From Canna indica (Eukaryota; Streptophyta; Magnoliopsida; Zingiberales; Cannaceae), in NCBI GenBank assembly GCA_034359265.1, contig CP136895.1, positions 4,528,501 to 4,592,500 on the forward strand: a DNA stretch of 64,000 nt, in the 5' to 3' direction. The translations under genes were made by a program, and so were the position numbers. The notes below the pieces were generated by a model. It was not told the origin of the DNA, searched no databases, and saw only the letters and a program-made list of their open reading frames with translations. This document shows, piece by piece, positions 12,278 to 22,624 of this stretch (its first letter is position 1; the number at the start of each line of letters is the position of its first letter).

Positions 12278-12615
12278 CACTATAACACAATTGACTTATA
12301 GAAACACATAATTAGAGATAAATTAAATTTATGTTTTTAGATCTTCATATTTAGAGATTAATAGACATAAAATTTATTCCTAATTAGTCTCTAAAAATAA
12401 TTTTAGAGTCAGATCAATTAAGTGACTTTGTTGCTGGTGTTTTTATAGCTTAGAGTCAAATTAATTAAGTGACTCTATTGTTGTTGTCTCTATAATTTTT
12501 TATAGACAATTAAGAATAAATTTTGTGTCTATTAATTTCCAAATATAAAAATTTAAAAATAAAAATATAATTTATCTTTAATTTTATATCTTTATAGGTC
12601 AATTATATTACAGTG
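12278..12615. mobile_element. 338-bp MITE with CACTA-like ends and 3-bp target duplication
   Basis: The left end begins CACTATAACACAATTGACTT and the reverse complement of the right end begins CACTGTAATATAATTGACC. The inverted similarity continues for over 100 bp, including TTAATAGACATAAAATTTAT. AAT flanks both sides (12275-12277 and 12616-12618). Terminal CACT(A/G) with a 3-bp duplication suits a small CACTA-derived MITE; a PIF/Harbinger MITE is the alternative but would prefer a TTA/TAA target. Confidence 0.7.
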
Positions 12616-13204
12616 AATGCAAACTTCTCGTGATATATAAAAAAAACTCATGAATGAATTTTTCAATAATAAAAGTGGAAGCAAAACTCAACAAATAAGA
12701 GCACAATAAGAAATGCTTGAATTGGTGTAGGATCACATGAATTTAGACGATGATTTACCCATTATCATCAGAACTCTATAGCTTTAACTAATACAAAAAC
12801 GACTCATTAGTACTATTTACAATAAGTACGAAAATCAAAAAATATTTTAAAATACTGTTTGAATAATTTAGATTTTATTCTTAAAAATTGATTCCACTAA
12901 TGAGCCTGGAGCATCTTTTACATAAAGTTTTATATATAAGTTGTCAATATTAGGCTTACGGAAGCCCAGGAACTAATTTGTAGAAAAATTCTTTAAATTC
13001 ATTTTTTAATATAGAATTTATAGAATATAACGTTGATGTATACTTTGTATATAAAAAATTATTACATGACTAAAAACAGTGTTACATTTAATATGTCACT
13101 GTTAAATGAGGATAAAAATGAAATATTCAATAAATTTTTATATTTTTTAATAAAAAAAACCATCATCGAGATAGAAGACTCGAAGGTGCCATGTGATCCA
13201 AGAC
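12616..13204. other. AT-rich spacer, left flank of a Copia insertion
   Basis: No gene recognised. The last bases were continuous with 15386 onward before the Copia element inserted at the AAGGG target. Confidence 0.45.
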
Positions 13205-13209
13205 AAGGG

Positions 13210-13659
13210 TGAAAGAATTTTCTTAAACAAAAATTAAATCCAAAAGTCAAGATCATTCATGCTAAATCATTAAGAATAACTAAATGCGGAAGCGTACCTA
13301 AATTCATTGCTTAGATTAGAAGATGGGGGTGGCCTTCCAAGTCTATGCACCGTCCACGAGTCGTTTCTGAATAATGGAGCTTCAGAAACTGGAATCAAGT
13401 GTCTGACCCAGGGATCATAACCCATCTATTTATAATAAAAATTTGAGGTAGTGGTAATTACTATTTTGCCCATCATAAAATTAATAATTATTCCAAATAA
13501 TATCTGTACAATTAAATCTCATATAATATTGAGATATCGCGGGCCCATAAATAAATATAATTAGATCACTTAAGATCTGGGCCGTTAATTTTAACAGTGA
13601 TGGATGTACGCCTATTGATATGTGTTGGTCCATATCAGATTATTAAAATTAATCTAACA
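13210..13659 (-). repeat. 3' LTR of the rearranged Copia element
   Basis: 450 bp, bounded TG...CA on both strands. It is the downstream LTR in the element's own (minus) orientation and is preceded there by the purine tract. It differs from its partner at scattered positions, mostly transitions. Confidence 0.88.
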
Positions 13660-13995
13660 GTCTCCCACTTGGGCCAACATATGATTCATCGTATAGCTGT
13701 GCATACTAACTTTATGAGCTCATCATCACTATTTTATCAATCATCTCCAACAATCTGGTACATCGATCATACCAACAAAGAACCAAAGCGACTTTCGCCA
13801 CATTTATCATGACTAAATTCATCAATGATCACAATGTTAATACTTTCGACGACATAGATTATATATGGGTACACAACATGAAAATTACATGCAATGTGAT
13901 CCTTACATACCTATTTCCAACTGGTTCTACTTTATTAAGATCAACCAAAAATATTCAGAGTGTAAAATAATAAAACTTTATTCTGCAGAAAAATA

Positions 13996-14178
13996 TCATA
14001 AAACACAATAACAAATTATAAACTCCCACTGAACCATCATATCAATACATGATTCAGCACCCAAATGAGCAACATGCTCATGAAAGACCATGAGTGGAAA
14101 AACTTTAGTAAGCGAATCCGTCATTGTGGAAGTTATACCTATGTGTTCTATGATCACTCTGAATTCTTTCTTTAGCAA
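13996..14178 (-). pseudogene. Copia RNase H C-terminal remnant
   Basis: About 60 codons on the minus strand. The frame carries IEHIGITSTMTDSLTK and, a few residues on, FHEHVAHLGAE, matching the C-terminal end of Copia RNase H (IEHI-T, DPLTK, HV-MG). It agrees in orientation with the LTRs. No start codon and no upstream RNase H core in this orientation. Confidence 0.65.
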
Positions 14179-14397
14179 AAAACTTTATATTGATTTGCTT
14201 AAATTTCATAGAGTTCAATAAGGATATTCTTTAGGAATCTACCCATGAAGTACAAACTCAATGACCTCTAGAACTAATGCTTCAAGTTAGAGGTATTATA
14301 AATTTATCAAATTATTATCTCATTTTGTTTTAAGATAAATATGATTGATGAATGCATATACCATGAGTTCAGTGGGAGCAAGATTATTATCCTATGT

Positions 14398-14650
14398 TCC
14401 CCTATTGCTAAAAGAGGTAATTTTAGTCTCAAATCGTGCCCTAAGGATAAAATTGAGCAGGAGGAAATATAAAAGATTCCATATGCGTCTACTACAGGGA
14501 ATCTGATGTATGCTCAAGAAAGTACGCGTTCGGATATTGCGTACACTAAAGGGATATTAGGCAGATATCTAAGTAATTCCGGAATGGATCATAAGAAAGC
14601 AGTCAAACGGGTTATATGGTATCTACAGAGAATAAAGCATTACATATAGA
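14398..14650 (+). pseudogene. Copia reverse transcriptase/RNase H junction fragment, opposite to its element
   Basis: The plus-strand frame reads SPIAKRGNFSL, CPKDKIEQEE, a stop, then IPYASTTGNLMYAQE, TRSDIAYTKGILGRYLSN, GMDHKKAVKRV and WYLQR. This is the Copia segment after the RT active site (IPYAS-G-LMYA, TRPDIAY, RY-SNPG, HW-AVK-ILRYL). It has at least one internal stop, ends at a stop near 14650 and runs against the LTR orientation. Confidence 0.7.
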
Positions 14651-14931
14651 AAATCAGATCAGTAGGAGATCATTGGGTATTCTTGATTCTGATTTTGTTG
14701 GATGCCTAAAAAGTTGAAGATCCACTTCTGATTATGTTATTCTGTTTGTCAGAAAAGCTATTTATTAGAAGAGTGCTAAGCAGACACTCACTGCAGCTTC
14801 AGATATGAAAAGCAGAAAAGCAGACACTCACTGAACCGTGTTAATTGATCAAATATCATACACGAGCATAAACGGTAGATAAATTTTGAAATATTCTCAA
14901 CGACTCAACATAATTGGCTCTGATACTAATT

Positions 14932-15380
14932 GAAAGAATTTTCTTAAACAGGAATTAAACCCAAAAGCCAAGATCATTCATGTTAAATCATTAAGAATAA
15001 CTAAATGCGGAAGCGTACCTGAATCCATTGCTTAGATTAGGAGATGGGGGCGGCCTTCCAAGTCTATGCACCGTCCACGAATCGTCTCTGAATAATGGGG
15101 CTTCAGAAACTGGAATCAAGTGCCTGACCCAGGGACCATAACCTCTCTATTTATAACAAAAACCTGAGCTAGTGGTAATTACTATTTTGCCCATCATAAA
15201 ATTAATAATTACCCCAAATGATATCTGTATAATTAAATCTCATATAATATTGAGATGTTGCGGGCTCATAAATAAATATAATTAGATCACTTAAGATCTG
15301 GGCCGTTAATTTTAACAATGATGGATGCACGCCTATTGATATGTGTTGGTCCATATCAGATTATTAAAATTAATCTAACA
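14932..15380 (-). repeat. 5' LTR of the rearranged Copia element
   Basis: 449 bp and nearly identical in layout to 13210-13659. In the minus orientation it is followed by the primer-binding-like TAGTATCAGAGCC, which marks it as the 5' LTR. Confidence 0.88.
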
Positions 15381-15710
15381 AAGGGACCTTCCCCCACCCC
15401 GATTTGAGCTCATCGTAGAGGTGGCAATGAGTCGGGCCCGTTGATGGCGGCACAGGCCCGGCCAGATTCTGGGCCGTGCCTGACCCGGCCCAAATAATTT
15501 TGGATCGGGCCGAGCCGGGCCGGACTGTGCTCAAGGGGCGGGCTGGGCTCGCCCCCTTGGGCACGTGGGCCGTACTCGGCACGGCACAGGCCTGGCCTTG
15601 CGTCCACAGGCTAGGCCTGGTGCCACCCAGGCCTAGCTTGATATACACCCAAGCCTCGCTTGGTTTTCTATGCTAGGCTTGAGCATAATATATTATACTT
15701 ACTAAAATTA

Positions 15711-16080
15711 CACTACTAGAAAAATGGTCATCAGCAACGGCTGAGCCGTTGCAATAGCGCCGTGACAGAAAGTCGCGTTGCTGATGACTTAGCAACGGTT
15801 CAGCAACGGCCGCTCGGGCCGTCGCTCAAAACATTATCAGCAACGGCCCCTGGGCCGTCGCTAAAAATATTATCAGCAACAGTTTTGCCACAGACCCGGA
15901 GCCGTTGCTGATACCATTAATAGCAACGGCCGCTGAGTCCATAGCAACACCGTTAGTAAAACTCCGTCGCTAAGCCGTTGCTGTAGGTCATCAGCAACGG
16001 CTTTCGATACACTTTTAGCAACGGCTTTCCCACGGACGCCCGTGGGAAAGCCGTTGCTGATGACCTATACCTGCAACCAG
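15711..16080. repeat. CACTA-1 3' subterminal repeat region
   Basis: About 370 bp carrying more than ten copies of AGCAACGG or its complement CCGTTGCT, often joined as short hairpins such as CTTTCCCACGGACGCCCG and its inverse. Repeated motifs of this kind are the usual binding sites for the TNPA-type protein of CACTA elements; the binding role is inferred. Confidence 0.8.
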
Positions 16081-16381
16081 AAAATTTGAAAATTTCAAAT
16101 TTCCATTGATACATTGATACATTTATCTGATACATAACTCACACACCCATACCCTCATACACACATTCATTCACACATCACAAACATCTCATACACATTC
16201 ATTCACACATCACAAACACACCAAGATATACATCAAAACAATTATATTTATATTCATAATTATCCACGATAGTATAAACACAATTCAAATGTAAAATTGA
16301 AGTATCAACATCTCAGTAACATAGTCAATATAAATTAAACAAGTTCAATATCTGAGTAACAAAGTCAATATAAACAAAATC

Positions 16382-17923
16382 TCACGATGACGATGGAGGA
16401 TGGCCTGGATCATATGGCGGAGTCTGGAGTGCTTGAGTGTACACCGGCGTGGACTGACTCGAGGATGATGGATTAGATGATGCCGAAGAGATGCCTGCTT
16501 CGGGATGACCCGACAAGTTACGTAGCATAGCTTCTATATTCGCCATCGTCTGACTCTGGCGCTCCATCAACTCAGTCTGACGCGCGACCGTCTCCTCTAG
16601 TGTCCTTATCCTATTACTATGATCATAACTGGATCTGGAGGTGGACGGCCGCTCACCAGCGACCGGAGGGGTCGGTGCCCCAAGTGGCCCTAGTACGGCT
16701 CGCGCATGACCACTATCTGCGAAGCCATATACGCGGCCATGATCCCAGCCACCTGCGGCCTCGACCCACGATGCTGCGTCAAAGTCCTCGGGGGTACCCC
16801 CGCGCTGCACCACCCTCTGGTTGTACGTCTCCTACTCGAGTTTGATTTTTTGTTTAATATTTATCATAAAACTTAAATTATAAATATATAATGAATAATT
16901 TAAACAAATATATAATTACCACAATGTATGCAGCGCGGTTGTCGATGTACTCCCCCGTCCCATGTGCTCGACGGTGAGTCCGCTCAAACACCGCCATCGG
17001 GGAGGGTCGCTGGACAGTCCCGTCATCCGACACCGTCGTCTACATTTACAAAACAAATACATTAATTAGTACACATAATAACAAATAAAATATATAATTA
17101 AACGATATACTTACCATACGGTTTGCGTGCACTGCAAATACAACAGAGCCGCCGGTGTGACGCGCTGCTCCCCCCGACATGCGATTTCTAGCCGTATTCT
17201 GAGAAACCTCCTGCCATCGATCCGTCGACCATATCCCCACGAGCTGGTCCCATATATCCGGAGTAATCCAACTGGGGCCGTATCCCCGAGTCTCCGCGAT
17301 GTTAGTGGTCCCAGCTCGGGCCATCGCTCGGGACCGAGCCTGCCCCAGCTGCCCGTTGTACCTTGCCCGGGAAATAGACTCCCAGGCAGCGTAAATGAAG
17401 GACCTCTGGTCCTCGGCCCATGTATAGCGAGCCTGTAAAATAATAATATCAGTACCAATTCTTAATATATCATCATGCATGTAAAAAAAATAATAATACG
17501 TGCCTCAAACTCGCGCCATAACATGTCGACGTGCTCGCTAGGCACGTGAGACCACGTAGGCCATGCCCCGTGCATGTATCGTCGAATAGTAGAAGAAATG
17601 CTCCTCGACACTTCTTCTTGCTCGAACCTGCACAACAAAAATAAATTTTAATATTATATTATGATATAATGAATTTGTAATGATTCATAATTCATGATAT
17701 ATTACCGCTCCCCAATCACGCTGATCAATCTACGTGACTCTGTGGCTGGTGGAGGCTGCCACCTGTTCGGCCCGCGTGGCCGCCTGCGTCTGGATGTACT
17801 AGCCTCGGCAGTATCATCCTCATGAGGATCAGCAACAGGAGGATCAGCAGCATGAGTAAGTGCTGGAGTCTCACCGATCGGAGACTCCGAAGCTCTCCTG
17901 CGTCGATAACCACGACCACACAT
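16382..17923 (-). CDS. Ptta/En/Spm-type (Transposase_24-like) CACTA protein, 5 exons
   Basis: Second gene of CACTA-1. I assemble exons 17923-17706, 17627-17504, 17432-17115, 17039-16920 and 16831-16382. Phases agree and give 409 residues plus stop. Exon 1 is basic (RGYRRRRA, RRRRPRGPNRW). The middle has WAEDQRSFIYAAWE and WITPDIWDQLVGIW, followed by W-E--Q---RNRMS, the pattern of plant Ptta/En/Spm proteins. The last exon has a Gln/Glu-rich coiled-coil-like stretch (TLEETVARQTELMERQSQ) and a Ser/Pro tail. The 3' end of exon 2 needs a GC donor (17503-17502). The start at 17923 is the first ATG of the frame. It probably plays the TNPA role of binding subterminal repeats; that is inference. Confidence 0.72.
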
Positions 17924-18000
17924 ATCTGTCGAACAGACATATAATCAGATTATTGTATAAATAGTAGAGATATATTTAATAAAATATATATACTTTACAA

Positions 18001-21000
18001 TTATTCCTCATCATCTGAATAATAGTATTCGAATTCTTCTTCTTCTTCCTCTTCTTCCTCTTCGTCATCTTCTTCATCTCCAGCTTCCTCAATTTCATGA
18101 TCGTCATCATCAGCATATTCAACTTCTAATTGAATTGACGTTGTGTCTGCATCCTCGAGTATTGGAATAATACGATCCACAGCAGGAAGATCATCTTCTT
18201 GATAGAAACCAGGAGGATCATTTTCTCCTACTATCGGATCAATTTTTCCTCTACCTTTTGTCTTACAGACTACACGCCAATCTGCTCTATCTTTATTTCG
18301 AGCCGGATACTTCGCGTAATATACTTGTTCGGCTTGTGATGCCAATATAAATGGCTCATTTGCTGCCAATTTCGATTTGTAATTAACCTCAACAAGTTTG
18401 TATTTTTGATGAACTTTCATGTCCCTTTCTGTTGTATCGAACCAATGACATCTAAATAGGAACACTGATTTCAAGCCGAAGTAGTGCAACTCTATCACTT
18501 CTTCCACTAGTCCATAGAAATCCATATCACATTCAACATAGGTTGTCCCTTTCACGCAGACCCCAGCATTCATCGTCTTTTTTGTAGATGAATATTCAAC
18601 CGTGTGAAATTTATACCCGTTAACAAAATATCCGCTATAGCACGACACAAGTCGCGACGGTCCACTAACAAACTCAAATATTTTTTCATCTATTTCAGCT
18701 CTGTGATCTTTGCTGTAAGTCTGAATCCAAGAAGGGAAATCACGATTCCGTAATGTCTCCAATTCTTGATCGTTGTGAATAGAGTATTTTTGCACCATCT
18801 CAATGTCAAATATTTCAATGAATTGTTCAATCTCTGGGCAATTGAGTAATACATACAAGTGTGCCAAATGATACTCTTCATCGCTTAAGTGTCGAGATGG
18901 ACGAGAACCAAAAGCACGACCAGAGTGACAAAATATATTTAAACGTCCATCTGAATGTCGAACACCCCCGTTGTCGTTACGTGGAAGACGATCAAATCTT
19001 GTCTGTACTGTCGATTCAAAGTAAAATGAGCAGAATGTTGAAATTTCTTGGATGATATACGATTCAGATATTGATCCTTCAACAGCTGCGGTGTTCTTTA
19101 CTTTTTTCTTCAGACGATTCATGTATCTTTCAAATAAGTACATCCAACGATATTGAACGGGGCCACCAACTCGTGCCTCGTATGCCAAGTGTATCGGTAG
19201 ATGCTCCATCGAGTCAAAAAATGCAGGAGGGAAAAACTGCTCCAGCTTGCATATGATTTCAACAATATTATTTTCAAGTGTTGACATATCTTCGACTCGA
19301 AGGACATTTGCACAGATGCTTCTAAAAAACATACTTAATTCAGTCAACGGACCCCAAATATTATCAGGTAGAAGATCTCGAAATGCGATCGGAAGTAATC
19401 TCTGCATGAATACATGACAATCATGGCTCTTCATCCCTGATATTTTGCAATCATCGACGTTCACACATCGAGATAAGTTTGAAGCATATCCATCGGGTAA
19501 TCTGAGTTCTTTTACCCATTGACAAACATCTTTGATCTGTTGTTTATTTAACACATATAAGGCCTTCGGTTTCAGATATCGTCCGTTGACCTCTTGTAAC
19601 TCCAACTCTGGTCTTTTACAAAGTATTTTCAGATCATGTCGGGCTTTGACATTATCTTTAGTTTTTCCAGAAATATCCATCACAGTGTTGAAAATATTAT
19701 CAAACACATTTTTTTCAATGTGCATGACATCTAAATTATGTCGAATCAATAATGAATTCCAATAGGGCAATTCCCAAAAGATACTTTTTTTCACCCAGTT
19801 GTGTGTTTGGCCAAAACCTGACACTCTTTCATTGCGACCAAATACTATATCTGGAAGTGCTGAAACACGTGCTAACATTTGTTCACCAGACAACATCGGT
19901 GGTGGCCCATCTCTTTCGACTCTGCCCTTAGTAAATTTATTACGATTCCTTCGATACTGGTGATGAACCGGTAGGAATCGACGATGACAATCAAAGAATG
20001 AGATTTTTCGTCCGTTCTGAAGATTGATTGATTTAGAGTGTTCCATACAATACGGGCAAGAGAGTCGGCCGTGAGTGCTCCAACCCGACAACATGCCGTA
20101 CGCGGGAAAATCATTGATTGTCCACAAGACCGCGGCCTTTAAATTGAAGTTTTGCTTCCGATGACAATCATAAGTGACAGCTCCCTCAGTCCACAATGTT
20201 TTCAATTCATCTATCAAGGGTCTGAGAAATATGTCAATTTCTTTTCGCGGACCCTTAGGACCCGGAATAATCATCGAAAGATAAATAAATTCATCTTTCA
20301 TGCACATTGACGGTGGCAAATTATAAACTGTCAGCAGCACTGGCCAAACTGAATAAGGAGTTGCAGAATGTCCAAACGGATTAAAACCATCTGTGCACAA
20401 TCCCAATCTGATATTTCTAGTATCCATAGCAAATGAAGGATAACATGTATCCAAATGTTTCCATGCTTCACTGTCAGATGGATGAGTCATTACTGTATCA
20501 TCACGACTTCTTGCATGCCAACTCATGTAGGGGGCTGTCTTTTCCGACATGAATAATCTTTGAAGCCTCGGTGTTAGTGGAAAATACCGAAGCACCTTAA
20601 ACGGGATATTTTTTTGTCGGACCGATTTCTTCTCCTTGTAACGAGGGTGTTGACATACAGGGCATTTATCCAACTGCATATTTTCTTTATAATATAAAAT
20701 GCAGTTATTTTGGCACGCGTGTATTTTTTCGTACCCAAGCCCCAATTTTCTCATTAGCTTTTTAGTCTTATAAAAAGTAGGCTCAAACTTGTTATCAGTA
20801 GGCAGCATTCCATTAATCAATCCAGCAATCCGATCATACGCAACTCCGCTGATATTACAATCGGCCTTGATGTTTAAAAGCTGTGTCATTGCTGAAAACC
20901 TAGTGTATTTAGGACAATTCTCATACAAAGGTTCATCGACAACTTTCAACATCTCGTAAAATTCTGCAGCTTCTTTATTCGGTAATTCAATCTCTACCGC

Positions 21001-21471
21001 AGCCCCTACTTCTGTGATATCAACCGCTGTAGTATCTGGTGGGACTGATATCTGAAGAACTGGCCGATCAACATTATCATTCAGGCGGAATTGACCCCCA
21101 AGACTATCAAGTATCATAGTTCTATAGGGATTACATTGACTGGATGAAGAAGCACTAGCAGAGGAAGATTCACCATATGTCTGAACGACAGGATTGCTCG
21201 ACGTCCCGACTTCGCGTGACTCCCCGTGACAAGTCCATAGAAAATATCTTGGTGTAAATCCTTTGGTATATAGATGCAGAGTGACAGTCTCCCGATCCAA
21301 AAATCGTCCATTCGAACAAATGCGGCACGGACATCGGATTTGATCACCCATGCTAACGAAATTCCGATTCGAATAGGCGAAATTTAGGAAATACGTTACG
21401 CCTAATCGAAACTCATTCGTTAAAGATCCACGATCAAAACGTCGGTACATCCAACTTCGATCAGCCGACAT
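18001..21471 (-). CDS. TNP2: TNP2-type CACTA transposase, uninterrupted
   Basis: 1156 codons on the minus strand without a stop. The ATG at 21471 is chosen because the frame upstream opens only with TTG and the related copy at 47935 starts at the same ATG. Order: transposase-associated domain (about 5-75, WMYRRF and RCPCRIC); the long tnp2 catalytic region (about 190-520, with LGLCTDGFNPFG, FPAYGMLSGWSTHGR and CPYC); a DUF4218-like part (KSHDCHVFMQRLLP, FFPPAFFDSMEHLPIHL); a DUF4216-like part (YGLVEEVIELHYFG, FRCHWFD); then a very acidic C-terminus of Glu/Asp runs. It cuts and joins CACTA ends in the nucleus. Length and continuity suggest a functional protein; catalytic residues are not proven. 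Confidence 0.93.
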   Translation of the reverse strand: MSADRSWMYRRFDRGSLTNEFRLGVTYFLNFAYSNRNFVSMGDQIRCPCRICSNGRFLDRETVTLHLYTKGFTPRYFLWTCHGESREVGTSSNPVVQTYGESSSASASSSSQCNPYRTMILDSLGGQFRLNDNVDRPVLQISVPPDTTAVDITEVGAAVEIELPNKEAAEFYEMLKVVDEPLYENCPKYTRFSAMTQLLNIKADCNISGVAYDRIAGLINGMLPTDNKFEPTFYKTKKLMRKLGLGYEKIHACQNNCILYYKENMQLDKCPVCQHPRYKEKKSVRQKNIPFKVLRYFPLTPRLQRLFMSEKTAPYMSWHARSRDDTVMTHPSDSEAWKHLDTCYPSFAMDTRNIRLGLCTDGFNPFGHSATPYSVWPVLLTVYNLPPSMCMKDEFIYLSMIIPGPKGPRKEIDIFLRPLIDELKTLWTEGAVTYDCHRKQNFNLKAAVLWTINDFPAYGMLSGWSTHGRLSCPYCMEHSKSINLQNGRKISFFDCHRRFLPVHHQYRRNRNKFTKGRVERDGPPPMLSGEQMLARVSALPDIVFGRNERVSGFGQTHNWVKKSIFWELPYWNSLLIRHNLDVMHIEKNVFDNIFNTVMDISGKTKDNVKARHDLKILCKRPELELQEVNGRYLKPKALYVLNKQQIKDVCQWVKELRLPDGYASNLSRCVNVDDCKISGMKSHDCHVFMQRLLPIAFRDLLPDNIWGPLTELSMFFRSICANVLRVEDMSTLENNIVEIICKLEQFFPPAFFDSMEHLPIHLAYEARVGGPVQYRWMYLFERYMNRLKKKVKNTAAVEGSISESYIIQEISTFCSFYFESTVQTRFDRLPRNDNGGVRHSDGRLNIFCHSGRAFGSRPSRHLSDEEYHLAHLYVLLNCPEIEQFIEIFDIEMVQKYSIHNDQELETLRNRDFPSWIQTYSKDHRAEIDEKIFEFVSGPSRLVSCYSGYFVNGYKFHTVEYSSTKKTMNAGVCVKGTTYVECDMDFYGLVEEVIELHYFGLKSVFLFRCHWFDTTERDMKVHQKYKLVEVNYKSKLAANEPFILASQAEQVYYAKYPARNKDRADWRVVCKTKGRGKIDPIVGENDPPGFYQEDDLPAVDRIIPILEDADTTSIQLEVEYADDDDHEIEEAGDEEDDEEEEEEEEEEFEYYYSDDEE

Positions 21472-21552
21472 GATTCTGTCAATCAATGACAATTTCTTTG
21501 GTTAATGTCTTTAGGTGAGATTGTCCTATTCCATTCGGGATTTATGTTATTC

Positions 21553-21728
21553 GTACTGCACTTACGTTTTTATTTTAACTGTTAACTAATTATTCTAAAT
21601 TTCGACAGCATCTCCCTACAGTTCTCCGAATACGCATATCATCTGGGCGCGTATCGGAGAACAAGGGAGATGTTGTCGAATTTTAGAATAATTAGTTAAC
21701 AGTTAAAATAAAAACGTAAGTGCAGTAC
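21553..21728. repeat. Long near-perfect hairpin upstream of TNP2
   Basis: The two halves are inverted copies of roughly 80 bp each. They run from GTACTGCACTTACG at the left to CGTAAGTGCAGTAC at the right, with a short loop around CATATCATCTGGG. The hairpin ends 82 bp before the TNP2 ATG. A diverged counterpart lies at the same distance in CACTA-2 (47683-47853). It probably lies in the transcript leader, which is inferred. Confidence 0.88.
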
Positions 21729-21935
21729 AAATAACTATATTCCCAAATTGTCCAATCAGGGACAATTCAAGAATTGTACGTCGTATAAAAGATCATCTAC
21801 TTCTTTTACACGAACATACAATCCCCGAACGGATCTAAGGTTTTGCTAAATCATATCCGATTCGTCGATGCGTACGTGAAACATATCAACTCGTCGGATG
21901 GATGATTATTTTCTAAATGTTTCGAGACAGTTCGA

Positions 21936-22176
21936 GTCCATATTGGACGATTTCGGCGCGCGTCCGAAGTGGACGATTCCGGCGCGAGTCCGAAGTGGAC
22001 GATTCCGGCGCGAGTCCGAATTGGACGATTCTGGCGCGCGTTCGAAGTGGACGATTCCGGCGCGAGTCCGAATTGGACGATTCCGGCGTGCGTCCGAAGT
22101 GGACGATTCCGGCGCGAGTCCGAATTGGACGATTCCGGCGCGCGTCCGAAGTGGACGATTCCGGCGCGCGTCCGAA
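21936..22176. repeat. 26-bp minisatellite, 9 full copies
   Basis: Units of 26 bp (type GTCCGAAGTGGACGATTCC plus GGCGCGA) run from 21936 to 22169 with a partial tenth. The variable position alternates GAATTGG/GAAGTGG from unit 4 to unit 9, giving three 52-bp higher-order units. Because 26 is not a multiple of three, all three plus frames stay open, producing spurious frames. Degenerate copies occur at about 47380-47480 in CACTA-2. Confidence 0.95.
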
Positions 22177-22269
22177 ATTAATCTAAACCCTAATAATTAA
22201 TCTAACAAATTAAACAATTAATCTAAACATTTAATTAACATTTATAAAATAATTAATTAACAATTTCAA

Positions 22270-22273
<4 letters not shown>

Positions 22274-22321
<48 letters not shown>
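22274..22321. repeat. (AT)n microsatellite
   Basis: A pure AT dinucleotide run of about 24 units inside CACTA-1, between the minisatellite and the GC-rich 5' subterminal part. A length-variable locus is expected. Confidence 0.95.
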
Positions 22322-22323
<2 letters not shown>

Positions 22324-22624
22324 CGGCGCCGGAGTCCACCCTCCGGCGCCGGCGTACAGTGGCCGGACACACTGTCCGGCCACTGTAGAAGGTTCGGCGG
22401 CGGCCATAGGCCGACCGCCGCCGGCCGAAACCCTAGAAATAGGGTTTCGGTCGGATTTTAGCATCTCCGGCCGAAACGGTATAGGCCGGCCGATCAACAT
22501 ACCGGCAGCGGCGCGGCGGCGAGAGGCGTCGGCGTCGGCAGCAGCGGCAGCGGCGGCGAGAGGAGTCGGCAGGAGCGGCGGCGGCAAAAGCGGGAGGAAG
22601 AAGGGTCGGGCGCGAGAGCGTGCC

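Larger units (their letters stand above)
13210..15380 (-). mobile_element. Copia-type LTR retrotransposon derivative, internally rearranged
   Basis: Two long terminal repeats of 450 and 449 bp (13210-13659, 14932-15380) bound about 1.27 kb of internal DNA. A perfect 5-bp target duplication AAGGG flanks the element (13205-13209 and 15381-15385). Read on the minus strand the LTR starts TGTTAGATTAA and ends TTTCA. A primer-binding-like TAGTATCAGAGCC (Met-tRNA type) follows the LTR at about 14928, and a purine tract AAGTGGGAGACTG precedes the other LTR at about 13660-13672, so the element runs on the minus strand. The interior keeps only the end of RNase H on the minus strand, plus a reverse-transcriptase/RNase H piece on the opposite strand. 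It cannot be autonomous. Confidence 0.88.

Noticed and set aside
15476..15676. Short GC-rich frames on both strands at 15370-15676
   Set aside because: They lie in the GC-rich arm of the hAT MITE and follow from its palindromic text.
21898..22200. Three overlapping plus-strand frames with WTIPARVRSGRF-like repeats
   Set aside because: They arise because a 26-bp tandem unit stays open in every frame; not a protein.
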